Positions 22,806 through 32,756 of a DNA stretch of 64,000 bases are shown here, piece after piece. The stretch is from Musa acuminata AAA Group. Taxonomy: Eukaryota > Streptophyta > Magnoliopsida > Zingiberales > Musaceae. The notes beneath the pieces are model-generated. The model made no database searches and was not told the origin of the DNA. It saw only the letters and a list, made by a program, of their open reading frames with translations. Both the position numbers and the translations under genes were made by a program. The stretch's first letter is position 1; the number at the start of each line of letters is the position of its first letter. The stretch covers positions 3,301,001 through 3,365,000 of the forward strand of contig NC_088340.1 in assembly GCF_036884655.1 (NCBI RefSeq), written 5' to 3'.

Positions 22806-24478
22806 ATTCAATGGATTGGATTCCTCTGTATCATTTGAGGACTGCGGCGTAATAGCCTAGTACATATACAGTCGATGAGTCAAGTGAATTATTATGAAGA
22901 TAATAATTCACTGCATTAGAAAGAGTTTTGACAGGTATGACTCACGGCTAGCTCGATATTAGGCCTAGAGGGTCATACACATATGGTAGGCATTGCGATG
23001 AGTAGAGGTTCGGATATGAAATATCCATCGAAGCTCCTATCTTATTGGATATCCATTAAGTACTTGAATTATTGGATCTAATGGATGAGATTCAATAAGA
23101 GCCCATAATAGATTATTAGATAGAGATCCACAAATCTAAGAGATTGTGTAGTTGGATAAAGATCCAATACCCAATAGGATATGATCCATTAGGGTTAAGC
23201 TGACATGAGACTTCTATAAATATGAGGGTTTCAATTGTTTATAGGCTAAAGCTTTTTACTTCCTCTCATATTCTCTTCCTCTTCTCCACCTCAGAACATG
23301 CCTGAAGTTTTGAAGAGCGTCGTCGCAGCCTTGTTATTTGGATCATCACTAGAGAGGAGGGTGCTTGACCTCCTTTACCCTTTCCTAGAGATCTGTAGGG
23401 ATTCAGGGATATACGATATCTCTATGTAACACAATCTATCTCGCACGTGGTTTTTTATTTCGTGGATTTTTATGTACCAATCTTCGCACAACGACGAACA
23501 TATCTTTGAGAATTAGCGATTTTGTTTTTTGTTCTTTTGTTGCGCATGTGATGTCAACCCTAAGATTTTTCAACAGCAACCACCCTTTTCACACGTGGAC
23601 AGACTAGTCGAATGAATGAGATTCCTCTATATCATTTGAGGACTATAGTATAGTGGATAAGTATGTTCGTAGTCGATGAGTCATATGAATTATTATAAAA
23701 ATAATAATTTACTGAGCCAGAATGAGTTCTGATAGTTATGACTCACGGCCAACTCGAAATTGGACCTAGAGAATCACACACATATAGTAGGTGTTGCGAT
23801 AAGTAGAGGTTCTAATATGAGATATTCGTTAAGCCCCTATCTTATTGGATATCTAATAAACCCATGAATTATTGGATCGTGTGGATAAGATCCAATAAGA
23901 GCCAATGAGAGATTACTTGGTAGAAATCCACTAAACTAAGAGGCTTAGGTAGTTAGATGGAGATCCAATGCGCAATAGAGCAGGACCCATTATGGTTAAG
24001 TTGACAATAACATCTATAAATATGGGAGAACTAAAAGGGCATAAGCTAGACCTTTTTTTGCTACCACCTCCTATACTAACCTCTCCCGCTTCTCCTCAGC
24101 CAAACACCCCAGTTTGGGGTGTGTAGATAGTAAGAAGGCCCGACCCCTTCTTGATTGCATGGTGCATATGGAAAAAGGATTATGCAATGATTTGAAGAGT
24201 ATCTTCGCAGTGCATGTCGTATGGATCACTATAAGAGAGGAGGATAGTTGACCCCCTTCAACCTCTCCCATAGATATATAATTTTTTTAGGGATATACGA
24301 TCTCTTTAGGTAACACATCTTTTATATATGTGTAGTTAATCGATTTTACATTTTTTTCGCACACCAATCTTCACACGACGATAAGAAACTATTTTATGCA
24401 AGAAATCTAAGGTTTTTGTTTTCTATTTTTCTACTATGCATATGATGATATCCTAGATTTCCTAATAGTATTTTCAAT
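22806..24478 (+). mobile_element. Two degenerate direct LTR-like repeats
   Basis: Copy A (about 22806-23583) and copy B (about 23604-24478) share, in order, ATTCCTCT(G/A)TATCATTTGAGGACT, TATGACTCACGGC, CTATCTTATTGGATATC, GGGATATACGATCTCT-like and CACCAATCTTC blocks. Each carries a TATAAATATG promoter-like sequence (near 23216 and 24015). They look like old LTRs or solo LTRs of one family, diverged by many substitutions and small indels. Confidence 0.6.
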
Positions 24479-24559
24479 AATACTTACAGCAAGAAAGCTC
24501 CACCCCTATTTTTAAGCACATGCCATATAGATGATCACCAACCAACCACTTTAATAGAT

Positions 24560-25050
24560 TTTTATTCAACGTCTCAGGTCCACTATTGAGAATGTTAGTA
24601 GAGTTGGGTGAATTCGATATTCAATATGTGGGAATACATTATCGACTAATCATCATCCAACACATCACCACCACATGATGTCCAAAGAGGAAGGAGAAGA
24701 CAAAGGTCACCCCTTGACCCAATTGCCCACATGGAGGATTATCCAAAGCAGGCAATCATAAGCTTTTTTTCTTGTCCTTTATAATCAAAAAAATAATCGT
24801 AAGCTTCTTTCTTACCTTTATAATCATGTATAAAAGCTCACTTAAAATAGAGGGCAAGAAGATTTCTTTGAATGACATACATTCATATTTGTATATCTCA
24901 TATTACTAATTTGACTATCGAAGGAACTGAGTCGGAAAACCTCTCTTGATCATAATTTTCATGTAGGTAACATTTAGGGAGTTTGATGTTTTCACCTTAG
25001 AGATATCTCATATAATTCTATGCATATGAATCCGGATCCTATCGAAAGGC
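24560..25050 (+). mobile_element. Gypsy RNase H fragment and LTR relic
   Basis: Near 24590-24650 one frame reads LLRMLVELGEFDIQY, the typical edge of the first RNase H domain in Tat-type gypsy polyproteins, followed by frame loss. The sequence around 24840-25050 resembles the transcribed part of an LTR (compare 21600-21720). Confidence 0.5.
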
Positions 25051-25549
25051 ATCAACCATATTTTTCGTAATAGATTGTTGCTTTATTATGCTCATTTTGG
25101 TTGATAAAGTAAATAATACTCTATTGCTTTTGTTGAGATTTGATTCTAGTTATCTATCTAGATTATTATCATGATCTAGTGGTTACATGATGATTTCAAT
25201 AACCACTTGAATCATGATCTAGTAGTTATAAGGTGGTTTCATTAACCACCTTATGATCTAGTAGTTATAGGGTGGTTTTCATTAGGTCCTATAAATAGGA
25301 CCGTAGTTCATGTAGCAAGGTATTGGTATATACATTGAGAAAGAGAGATTGAGGAGAGGAAGATAGAGAGTCTGTGTGCATTTGGTATCTTGTAAGTGTC
25401 TTTTCAATCCTCCTGCTTTTAATACTACATCAGTTTTCTTGAGTCAAAAGGATTCTTTTTACTCGTATCGTAGTATTCTGTTTTTTCCTTGCTCCTCTAT
25501 CCCCAACATTTGTGGTATCAGAGCCTAGTTTCAATATGAACTGGGCATT

Positions 25550-28176
25550 ATGGCTTTTAACGGCAATTCCGTGTCTCAACCCCTTATCCCTATCTTCTCG
25601 AGTAAAAGCTATGAATTTTGGAGTATCAAGATGAAAACTCTATTCAAGTCTCAAGATCTTTAGGACTTAATAGAGAATGGATATGCAGATCCAGATGACG
25701 AAATCAGGCTGAGGGAGAATAGAAAGAAGGACTCAAAGGCATTGTTCTTCATTCAACAAGCTGTACATGAGACGATCTTCTCAAGAATTGCAGCAGCGAC
25801 AACCTCAAAGCAAGCTTGGTTGATACTTCAAAATGAATTTCAATGCTCATCAAGGGTGATTACGGTAAAACTTCAAACCTTCCGTCGTGAGTTTGAAATT
25901 TTGTTCATGAAAAGCAATGAATCGGTGCAAGATTTTCTTTCTCGAGTGACTGAAATTGTTAGTCAAATGAAATCTTATGGTGAACATCTTCCTGATCATA
26001 TAATTGTTGCAAAAGTTTTGAGAAGTTTAACTCCGAAATTTGATCATGTTGTTGCCGCAATTGAGGAATCAAAAGATTTATTTACTTATTCATTTGATGA
26101 ACTAATGGGTTCATTGCAAGCACATGAAGTAAGGTTGAACAGATCACTTGAAAAAAGTGAAGAAAAAGCATTTCAGATTAAGGAGGAGTTTTCTACTTCA
26201 AAAGAAGACAAAAAATCAACAGGAAGAGGACGTGGCAGAGGAGGATTTCGTGGTAGAGGAAATGGAAGAGGTCTACTTCAAAAGAAGACAAAAAATCAAC
26301 AGGAAGAGGACGTGGCAGAGGAGGATTTCGTGGTAGAGGAAATGGAAGAGGTCTACTTCAAAAGAAGACAAAAAATCAACAGGAAGAGGACGTGGCAGAG
26401 GAGGATTTCGTGGTAGAGGAAATGGAAGAGGAAGAGGACACTTTGATGAACAAGGGCAATCAAATTATGATCAAAATTACAAAAGTGGAATTCAATGTCA
26501 CTATTGTAAAAAGTTTGGTCACATGAAGGCAAATTACTGGAAAAGAGAAAAGCAAGCAAGCTATGTGGAGAAAAATGAAGAAAATAGTAAGTTGTTTATG
26601 ACTCATTCACAAATTCATAACATCTCAAATGATATTTGGTTTTTGGATAGTGGATGTTCTAATCATATGTCAGGCATAAAATCAATATTTAGAGATATTG
26701 ATGAGACTCACAAGTTGAATGTTAGACTTGGAGATAACAAGCAAATCTAAGTGGAAGGGAAAGGAACAATTGAGGTGAAGACAAAGCAAGGGAAGGTAAA
26801 ATACCTTGATAATGTTTTCTTTGTTCCTACTTTATCACATAATTTGTTGAGTGTTGGACAATTAGTAAATGATGGATATTCAGTAATATTTGATGATGGT
26901 TCATGCACTATTAGAGATAAGAAAACAGGTTTGATTATAGTAAATGTTTGCATGACACAAAACAAGATGTTTCCACTTGATGTGTCAAATATTGAAAGAC
27001 ATGCGCTTATTACAACTCAAAAGAATGAGTCTAGTTTATGACATTTAAGATATGGACACCTTAACATTAAAGGTTTAAGGTTGTTAAGTTAAAAAGGAAT
27101 GGTTTTTGGATTGCCTAAGATTAATACACTTGATGTATGTGAAGGATGTATTTATGGCAAACAAAGTAGAAAATCATTTCCTATTGGAAAAGCATGGAGA
27201 GCATCTAATTGTCTTGAATTAGTTCATGCTGACTTATGTGGACCTATGAATACAAAATCATTTGGTGGAAGTCAATATTTTTTATTGTTTACGGATGATT
27301 ATAGTCGCATGAGTTGGGTATATTTTTTGAAATTGAAATATGAAACATTTGATAATTTTCGAAAATTCAAGGCACTTGTAGAAAGGCAAAGTGGTAGATA
27401 TATAAAGATACTTCGGACAGATAGATATGGTGAATTTTTATCTAATGAGTTTAGTTCTTTTTGTGAAGAAAATGGTATTCACAGAGAATTGACAGCACCA
27501 TATACACCGGAGCAAAATGGTGTAGCTGAGCGTAAGAATCGGACCGTCGTTGAAATGGCAAGAAGTTTGCTTAAAGGAAAACATCTTCCAAATCAGTTTT
27601 GGGCAGAAGCAGTTGCAACAGCAGTTTATTTGTTGAATATTTCACCAACAAAGGCTGTTATGAATCGAACTCCTTTTGAGGCTTGGTATGGTATGAAACC
27701 AAGTGTTAGACATCTAAGAATTTTTGGTTGTATTGCTTATGCTTTAGTGAATTCACAAAATCATCACAAGCTTGATGAAAAATCAGAGAAATACATTTTA
27801 ATTGGTTATTCTTTACGATCTAAAGCATATCGATTATATAACTCTGTTAGTGGCAAAGTTATTATTAATAGAAATATTATGTTTGATGAAAGGGCAAGTT
27901 GGAATTGGGAGACCAATAAAGGTGAAACACAAATGCAGATTCCAGCAGAACTAGACACTCCGCAGAATCAAGTGACAGATCCTGCTCCAATAAGTTCATC
28001 GTCAGCCTCACCCAATAGCAGTTCAAACTCGGATTCCTCAGATGAAACCCCTCTAAGAAATTTCAGATCACTGACAGAAATTTATAACTCAACATTTACT
28101 TTGTTTATTTCAGATCCGACAACTTTTGAGGAAACAGTTAAAAAAGAGGAACGGAGAAAAACAATGAAGGAGGAAA
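25550..28176 (+). pseudogene. Copia gag-protease-integrase, disrupted
   Basis: The frame opens at ATG 25550 (MAFNGNSVSQP) and is broken by TAG at 25661 where Trp is expected. A gag region leads to an RG-rich stretch that is triplicated (80-bp units), shifting the frame. The shifted frame carries a zinc knuckle CHYCKKFGHMKANY whose last Cys is replaced by Tyr, then the protease motif WFLDSGCSNHM. Three more stops follow, at about 26748, 27039 and 27090. Integrase shows its first Asp in HADLCGP, its second in RTDRYGEF and its Glu in PEQNGVAERKN. The frame then runs into the foreign repeat just before reverse transcriptase would begin. All domains belong to the usual copia polyprotein; the breaks make this copy non-functional. 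Confidence 0.92.
26192..26431 (+). repeat. Three perfect 80-bp tandem repeats in copia gag
   Basis: Units start at 26192, 26272 and 26352 and are essentially identical, each running from TCTACTTCAAAAGAAGAC to GAAATGGAAGAGG. Because 80 is not a multiple of three, the two extra copies shift the frame by one. That exactly accounts for the change from the gag frame to the protease frame. Confidence 0.95.
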
Positions 28177-28372
28177 TTCGTTTCGCTTCCCATCCATCGC
28201 CGCCCTCGACGCTTTACGAAGGTGGCCTTCACGAAGTAAAGGAAAGCCGAGCCTTGTCGTTGTTGTCGCTGACGAGAGATGCTCACTCACCTTTTCCACG
28301 ACGTTGCAGCCACCCTTTCTTTGACTCTCTAGAAGAATGAACACAAGTGGAGGCTTCGGTGGCAAGAGAATC
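28176..28372. repeat. Dispersed ~195-bp repeat, copy 2
   Basis: This matches 21050-21245 closely and is fused directly to the broken end of the copia element. The minus-strand frame retains LLESQRKGGCNVVEKVSE but is otherwise shifted relative to copy 1. Confidence 0.85.
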
Positions 28373-28379
28373 TTGTGAC

Positions 28380-28878
28380 TGAATCAATCTGGTGAAAGAC
28401 CACTTTGGAGACAGTGAGACGTTGAGGATCCTGTGGCTAGCTTCTCCTGACCGAGGTCTCGGCCATGGAGAACCTCCACCCTCGCTTAATCCTTGTTTAC
28501 AGTGTTCCACGTGATGACAGCTGCATCAAATGATGCATCATGACGCTGTCGACTTGATGAGGCACCCGATCCACCGACTGAAGAAGGGCAGACACCACTC
28601 GCCTAAAGAAAAGAATCCCTCATGATCACTCATTGACTTGATCGTCGGAGGGGTCGGGCCGAGCACCCCGACCCGACCTTTGTGCAGGTGCGAAGCCGAA
28701 GGTCTCCACTGAACGTACAGGCAAGGAGCTCTTGCCCGGAGGGAATAGCGACCCCGTCCCAATTGGAGCACCGTGATCGGCCATCTCAGCAATCAGGAGG
28801 AGCATCCCGGTAAGACCCCGGATTCGAACCAAACCGCGTCGGTCCCGAGGCCACGACTTAAGATTGTTTACACTAACA
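28380..28878 (+). mobile_element. Gypsy LTR relic (R-U5 end)
   Basis: The block TTGATCGTCGGAGGGGTCGG...CCCGACCCGACCTTTGTGCAGGT and the ending GTTTACACTAACA correspond to the 3' part of the LTRs at 32113 and 41953. The upstream boundary is unclear. It belongs to a related but diverged family. Confidence 0.7.
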
Positions 28879-28924
28879 GTACCCTCCCACGATTCTAACC
28901 CGGGCTCGATTCCCTTGATGCGCA
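28878..28924 (+). pseudogene. tRNA-Gly(CCC) 3'-half fragment 1
   Basis: These 47 nt match positions 21397-21443 of the intact tRNA-Gly with several substitutions in the stems. The fragment begins exactly at the LTR end and lacks the 5' half and A-box, so it is not a working tRNA gene. Confidence 0.8.
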
Positions 28925-29009
28925 TTATAAGTACCAACATTAATTGTATCCGGATTCGAACCAAACCGCGTCGGTCCCGAGGTCACGACTTAAGATTGTT
29001 TACACTAAC

Positions 29010-29056
29010 AGTACCCTCCCACGGTTCTAACCCTGGCTCGATTCCCCTGATGTGCA
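29010..29056 (+). pseudogene. tRNA-Gly(CCC) 3'-half fragment 2
   Basis: A second 47-nt copy in the tandem unit, closer to the intact gene in the anticodon arm (CTCCCACGG) but with a T-arm change and GATGTGCA at the end. It lacks the 5' half. Confidence 0.8.
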
Positions 29057-29119
29057 TTATAAGTACCAACATTAATTGTTTCAGGTTCCAAGTTGATGAG
29101 TCAATGCAAACCGGAACGC

Positions 29120-29355
29120 TGACCGAAGCGCATTAACATCCTGCCAAAGCTCAATTCTTCACGCCACGCCAACACAAAGTCAGACGCTACCAACCTGTCC
29201 CCTGCAAATCAAGAAGCAGTAAGCTTCCCTATAAATACCCTCAGGAGAATGGACAGACACACAAAAACACTTCGTGCAGGTGTGAGGCCGAAGGTCCCCT
29301 CCGAACCGAGCCACGTCGGCCCCGAGGCCACAGCTCAAAGTTGTTTCCCACAACA
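29120..29355 (+). mobile_element. Further LTR relic
   Basis: A TATAAATACCCTC promoter-like sequence (near 29231) followed by CTTCGTGCAGGTGTGAGGCCGAAGG and CACGTCGGCCCCGAGGCCAC resembles the promoter and R-U5 part of the same gypsy LTR group, with a large internal deletion. Confidence 0.55.
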
Positions 29356-29589
29356 CAAGTCAAACGCTGAGATGTCTTTATTTAATACTCAACGATGGTG
29401 GTGAAATCTTGTAGTCAACGCACATCCAATCCATGCACAATGTGTGGACAACCTGCTCCTACCAGATTTGGTATAACAAAAGATGAATGAACGAATACAA
29501 ATGTCAACCAAAACGAACGTTAGATTCCAAACCCAACAGTGAGACCTTCCAAACCCACACAATCAAAACCCTCCTCCTCTTCAACCAAT

Positions 29590-31455
29590 TCAAATGGCAC
29601 CAAGGATAGCAGCAGCACCCATGGTAAGCCCAAGGGTCAGACCTGCAACCACCCGGGCAGCTGAAGAACTCGGGCCAGGCGCTTCTGCAGGTGCTGTGGA
29701 CGATGGTGGTAATCCAATGCTTGAATCGGGTGCATCTGCACTTGCATCCATGACGGGGGCGGCGGCACTGGTCCTCGGAGACTCCGCTGGGGTGGCCGCG
29801 CCAGACCGCGGAGCTGCGGCCGCGGTGGTGTTTCTGGCCTTGTGAGCCTTTGCAGACTTGCTTGGACTGCTCTTTGGAGCTGCTACAGGAGTGATGGGGC
29901 TCGACTTTGGCGCTCCAACAGGTGCGCTGATGCTCGACTTTGGCGCTCCAACAGGTGCGCTGCTGCTCGGCTTTGGCGCTCCAACAGGTGCGCTGCTGCT
30001 CGGCTTTCGAACTCCGACAGTTGCGCTGCTGCTCGGCTTTCGAACTCCGACAGTTGCGCTGCTGCTCGGCTTTGGAGCCCCTACAGGTGCGCTGCTGCTC
30101 GGCTTTGGAGCACCGACAGGTGCGGCGGTGGTCGGCTCCGGACCCTCAACAGGGGCGGCGGTGCTCGGCTCTGGACCCTCGGCAGGTGCGGCGGTGCTCG
30201 GCTCTGGACCCTCGGCAGGTGCGCCGGTGCTCGACTCTGGACCCTCGGCAGGTGCGCCGGTGCTCGACTCTGGACCCTCAGCAGGTGAGCCGGTGCTCGA
30301 CTCTGGACCCTCAGCAGGTGCGCCGGTGCCCGACTCTGGACCCTCAGCAGGTGCGCCGGTGCTCGACTCTGGAGCCTCAGCAGGTGCGCCGGTGCCCAAC
30401 TCTGGACCCTCAGCAGGTGCGCCGGTACTCGACTCTGGACCCTCAGCTGGTGCGCCGGTGCTCGATTCTGGACCCTCAGCAGGTGCGCCGGTGCTCGATT
30501 CTGGACCCTCAGCAGGTGCGCCGGTGCTCGGCTTTGGAGCCTCAACAGGTGTGCCGGTGCTCGACTGTGGAGCCTCAACAGGTGTGCCGGTGCTCGACTG
30601 TGGAGCCTCAACAGGTGTGCCGGTGCTCGACTGTGGAGCCTCAACAGGTGCGCTGGCGCTCGACTGTGGACCCTCAACAGGTGAGCTGCTGCTCGATTGA
30701 GGAGCCTCGACAGGTGCGCTGGTGGCTGGCTTTGGAGCCTCAACAGGTGTGCTGGTGATTGGCTTGGGAGCTGCCGCGGACGCCGAGGGGCTAGTTGCAG
30801 GAGCTGCCACAGGGACGACAGGACTACCGTTGTTCTCAGGAGCCGGTGACGGTGTGACAGACGTCGCTGGCGTTGTCGTCGGTGGCGCAGCCGTTGCTTT
30901 CGAGGGTGTAGCGGCAGGCGGCGTCGACGTCGCGGGCACCGCGCTCCCGATGCCGGGCGGCAAAATGGCTTTGTCGATCTGGAGCACCGACAGGTTGTAC
31001 GGCCTCGCTCCGACGACTTTGATCACCATGGAGTCGTGAGGAGCGCCGGGCGCGGCCGACCCGAACACCATCTGATCGTCGGGCATCTCCGTGTACTTCA
31101 ACAAACCGGCGCCGCTGGAACCGAGGAGGGTGGGCAGGAGAGCGGACTTGTTGAGGTCGCCGTCGAGGACGTAGGGGTCGTAGTAGCCGAGAAGGATGTG
31201 GGCGGAGATGGCACTCTTGAGCTTGTCGGCGGGGAGGGAACTGAGTGGAGCGATGGCAGTGTTGTCGAGGACGAGGACGGTGACGGTCTGACGACTATTG
31301 ATCACGTCGACCAGCTTCATGTCGGTGAGGTACTTAGTGAAGGTGGAGTAGTCGGGGTAAGGGCCGAGGATCTCCATGACATCGAAAGCCGCAGCTGAGG
31401 AGAGGAAGAGGGCCAGGAGGAGGAAGGAGAGGAGGGCTCTGGGTTTGGAGGCCAT
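29590..31455 (-). CDS. Fasciclin-like arabinogalactan protein with long repeat domain, 621 aa
   Basis: The protein starts MASKPRALLSFLLLALFLSS, a signal peptide of about 23 residues. One FAS1 domain follows at about 24-178, with TVTVLVLDNTA (H1), ISAHILLGYY and LSVLQIDKAILPPG (H2). A Pro/Ala/Ser/Thr-rich region with about 27 copies of an 11-residue repeat comes next, and the C-terminus is hydrophobic (RVVAGLTLGLTMGAAAIL), as expected for a GPI-anchor signal. FLAs sit at the outer plasma membrane and in the wall; their AP, SP and TP motifs are hydroxylated and carry arabinogalactan. The repeat type drifts from Gln-rich (APQSSTGTPVE) through acidic (GPESSTGAPAE) to basic (APKPSSSAPVG). The start at 31455 is chosen for the signal peptide. 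TATATAT at 31548-31555 is a plausible TATA box. Confidence 0.93.
   Translation of the reverse strand: MASKPRALLSFLLLALFLSSAAAFDVMEILGPYPDYSTFTKYLTDMKLVDVINSRQTVTVLVLDNTAIAPLSSLPADKLKSAISAHILLGYYDPYVLDGDLNKSALLPTLLGSSGAGLLKYTEMPDDQMVFGSAAPGAPHDSMVIKVVGARPYNLSVLQIDKAILPPGIGSAVPATSTPPAATPSKATAAPPTTTPATSVTPSPAPENNGSPVVPVAAPATSPSASAAAPKPITSTPVEAPKPATSAPVEAPQSSSSSPVEGPQSSASAPVEAPQSSTGTPVEAPQSSTGTPVEAPQSSTGTPVEAPKPSTGAPAEGPESSTGAPAEGPESSTGAPAEGPESSTGAPAEGPELGTGAPAEAPESSTGAPAEGPESGTGAPAEGPESSTGSPAEGPESSTGAPAEGPESSTGAPAEGPEPSTAAPAEGPEPSTAAPVEGPEPTTAAPVGAPKPSSSAPVGAPKPSSSATVGVRKPSSSATVGVRKPSSSAPVGAPKPSSSAPVGAPKSSISAPVGAPKSSPITPVAAPKSSPSKSAKAHKARNTTAAAAPRSGAATPAESPRTSAAAPVMDASADAPDSSIGLPPSSTAPAEAPGPSSSAARVVAGLTLGLTMGAAAILGAI
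29875..30775 (-). repeat. 33-bp coding minisatellite in the FLA gene
   Basis: About 27 tandem 33-bp units encode the 11-residue repeats of the FLA. Units in the middle are almost identical. Because the period is a multiple of three, other frames are open too; those long frames are shadows. Confidence 0.95.
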
Positions 31456-31581
31456 TTGGAAATGGCCTTGGCCTTTGGCCTTTGGCCTTCTTAGATAGGA
31501 GAGGTGTAGGGATTGGTGTCCAATGGTAGCAGAGGAGGGGAGCGTGATATATATAGGAAGAGAGATGGAGAGAACCTCCAC

Positions 31582-32107
31582 AAGCTCGTATGCCTTCTAG
31601 CGGGAGGCGGAGAGAGTCCTCTGGCGATTATATCGGAGGATGCCGTTTTGACCGAGTTTGGATGGAGGAGACCGGTGGAACGTCACAGCTTTCGTTGGAC
31701 AATTCCACCTGCTGCTCATCGCCTCTATTATTAGACCGCCAAGTCCAACCCATATGCAATGTGGGCCGGGTTTAATCGAATCGTGGGTCCTAATTAGACC
31801 GCAAGGGGTCGAATTGTGTTTTCCCATCGACCAGCATGACTACGCAATTTCGGATTCAAGTTTTAGCCAAATCTTATAGTCACAAAATGATATTAAGCAA
31901 ATACTGCTATTATTACTCTCATAAATCATATCTTATAGTGGAGGTTTGTACTCATGCAGTTGCATCGACAGAAGAAAACAAGCCACTGATGGAAAAAGAT
32001 AAAAGCAGTGAGCAGCACTCCATCTCTCCGAATACTCAAAACATTGAATGGAAAAGAAGAGTCTGCTGCCGCCATCCTTCAAGCCTCATGACTGGCATGC
32101 AACAATG
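31582..32107. other. Left half of the FLA/149-codon gene intergenic region
   Basis: This is the upstream flank of the FLA gene, ending at the gypsy insertion. The same intergenic region continues at 42582 on the other side of the element. No gene is seen. Confidence 0.6.
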
Positions 32108-32112
32108 AGTAG

Positions 32113-32736
32113 TGATATGGCAAAAAATGGCGGACCCCACTCCTGGCAACGTCCCCCGCACGTGGACAGGCGCGGCGCCCCAGGAAGAGCAATGAGGGTG
32201 ACGACCTGCGTCCGGACGACAGCCTCGCTGAGCCCACAGCCCCCTTCAGTTGACCCTGCACAGTAGGACGAGACAAAAGTAGGTAGCGGTTGGAGCTCGC
32301 CCATACCCTGCGATTCCCCGGTCCCCTACGCAACATCCTCGACGATGTCGGACGCTATCGGAGGTACGGCCCCGACTGACGGGATGGCGCGCCCGGTAAT
32401 GCCGAGTCCCCCTATAAACACCCCCGAGCCAGAAGGAGAGGGGGACTTGCTCCTGAAAGGAAAACGACCTCCACGTCACTCTCTAACTTGATCATCGGAG
32501 GGGTCGGGTGGAGCATCCCGACCCGACCTTTGTGCAGGTACCGAGCCGAGGCCCCCGTCCGGATACGCAGCATCCCCGCCCGGAGGAAGTCGCAGCGTCG
32601 CCCCGAGGCCGAGGCCGCGCCCGACCGCCTTGGCAGAGACGAGCAACGCCCCAGGGAGATCCTCGCCATTCGGACCCCCGAACGAGCCGAGACGACCCCC
32701 CGGGTCACGGCTAAGAAAAATGTGTTTACCCTAACA
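32113..32736 (+). repeat. 5' LTR of the gypsy element
   Basis: Identical in length to the 3' LTR. CTATAAAC near 32411 is the likely TATA box, and transcription would begin about 30 bp further on. The LTR ends GTTTACCCTAACA. Confidence 0.95.
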
Positions 32737-32756
32737 TAATGGCGCTAGAAGGAGGG
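32737..32756 (+). other. Primer-binding-site region of the gypsy element
   Basis: TGGCGCTAGAAGGAGGG begins three bases after the LTR end, the expected place for a tRNA primer site. It starts with TGG, as complements of CCA-ended tRNAs do. The tRNA was not identified. The gag ATG at 32739 overlaps this site. Confidence 0.6.

Larger units (their letters stand above)
25131..28176 (+). mobile_element. Truncated Ty1/copia retrotransposon
   Basis: The 5' LTR runs from 25131 to 25508 (378 bp), beginning TGTTGAG and ending CCAACA. It is followed by the initiator-Met primer-binding site TGGTATCAGAGC at 25513-25524. Gag, protease and integrase remnants follow in normal copia order. Reverse transcriptase, RNase H, polypurine tract and 3' LTR are missing: the sequence changes abruptly at about 28176 into the dispersed repeat also seen at 21050. 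It cannot be autonomous. Confidence 0.92.
28818..29078 (+). repeat. 132-bp tandem duplication joining LTR end and tRNA-Gly half
   Basis: Two copies of a 132-bp unit start at 28818 and 28950. Each holds the last ~60 bp of the LTR (CCGGATTCGAACC...CACTAACA), a 3' half of tRNA-Gly and the tail TTATAAGTACCAACATTAATTG. Confidence 0.85.

Noticed and set aside
28878..29056. Additional tRNA-Gly genes
   Set aside because: Both lack the 5' half, the A-box and the acceptor partner, so they are fragments.
29858..30758. Plus-strand and alternate minus-strand frames across the FLA repeats
   Set aside because: They are shadows of the 33-bp coding repeat; the FLA frame alone has a signal peptide, FAS1 domain and GPI signal.
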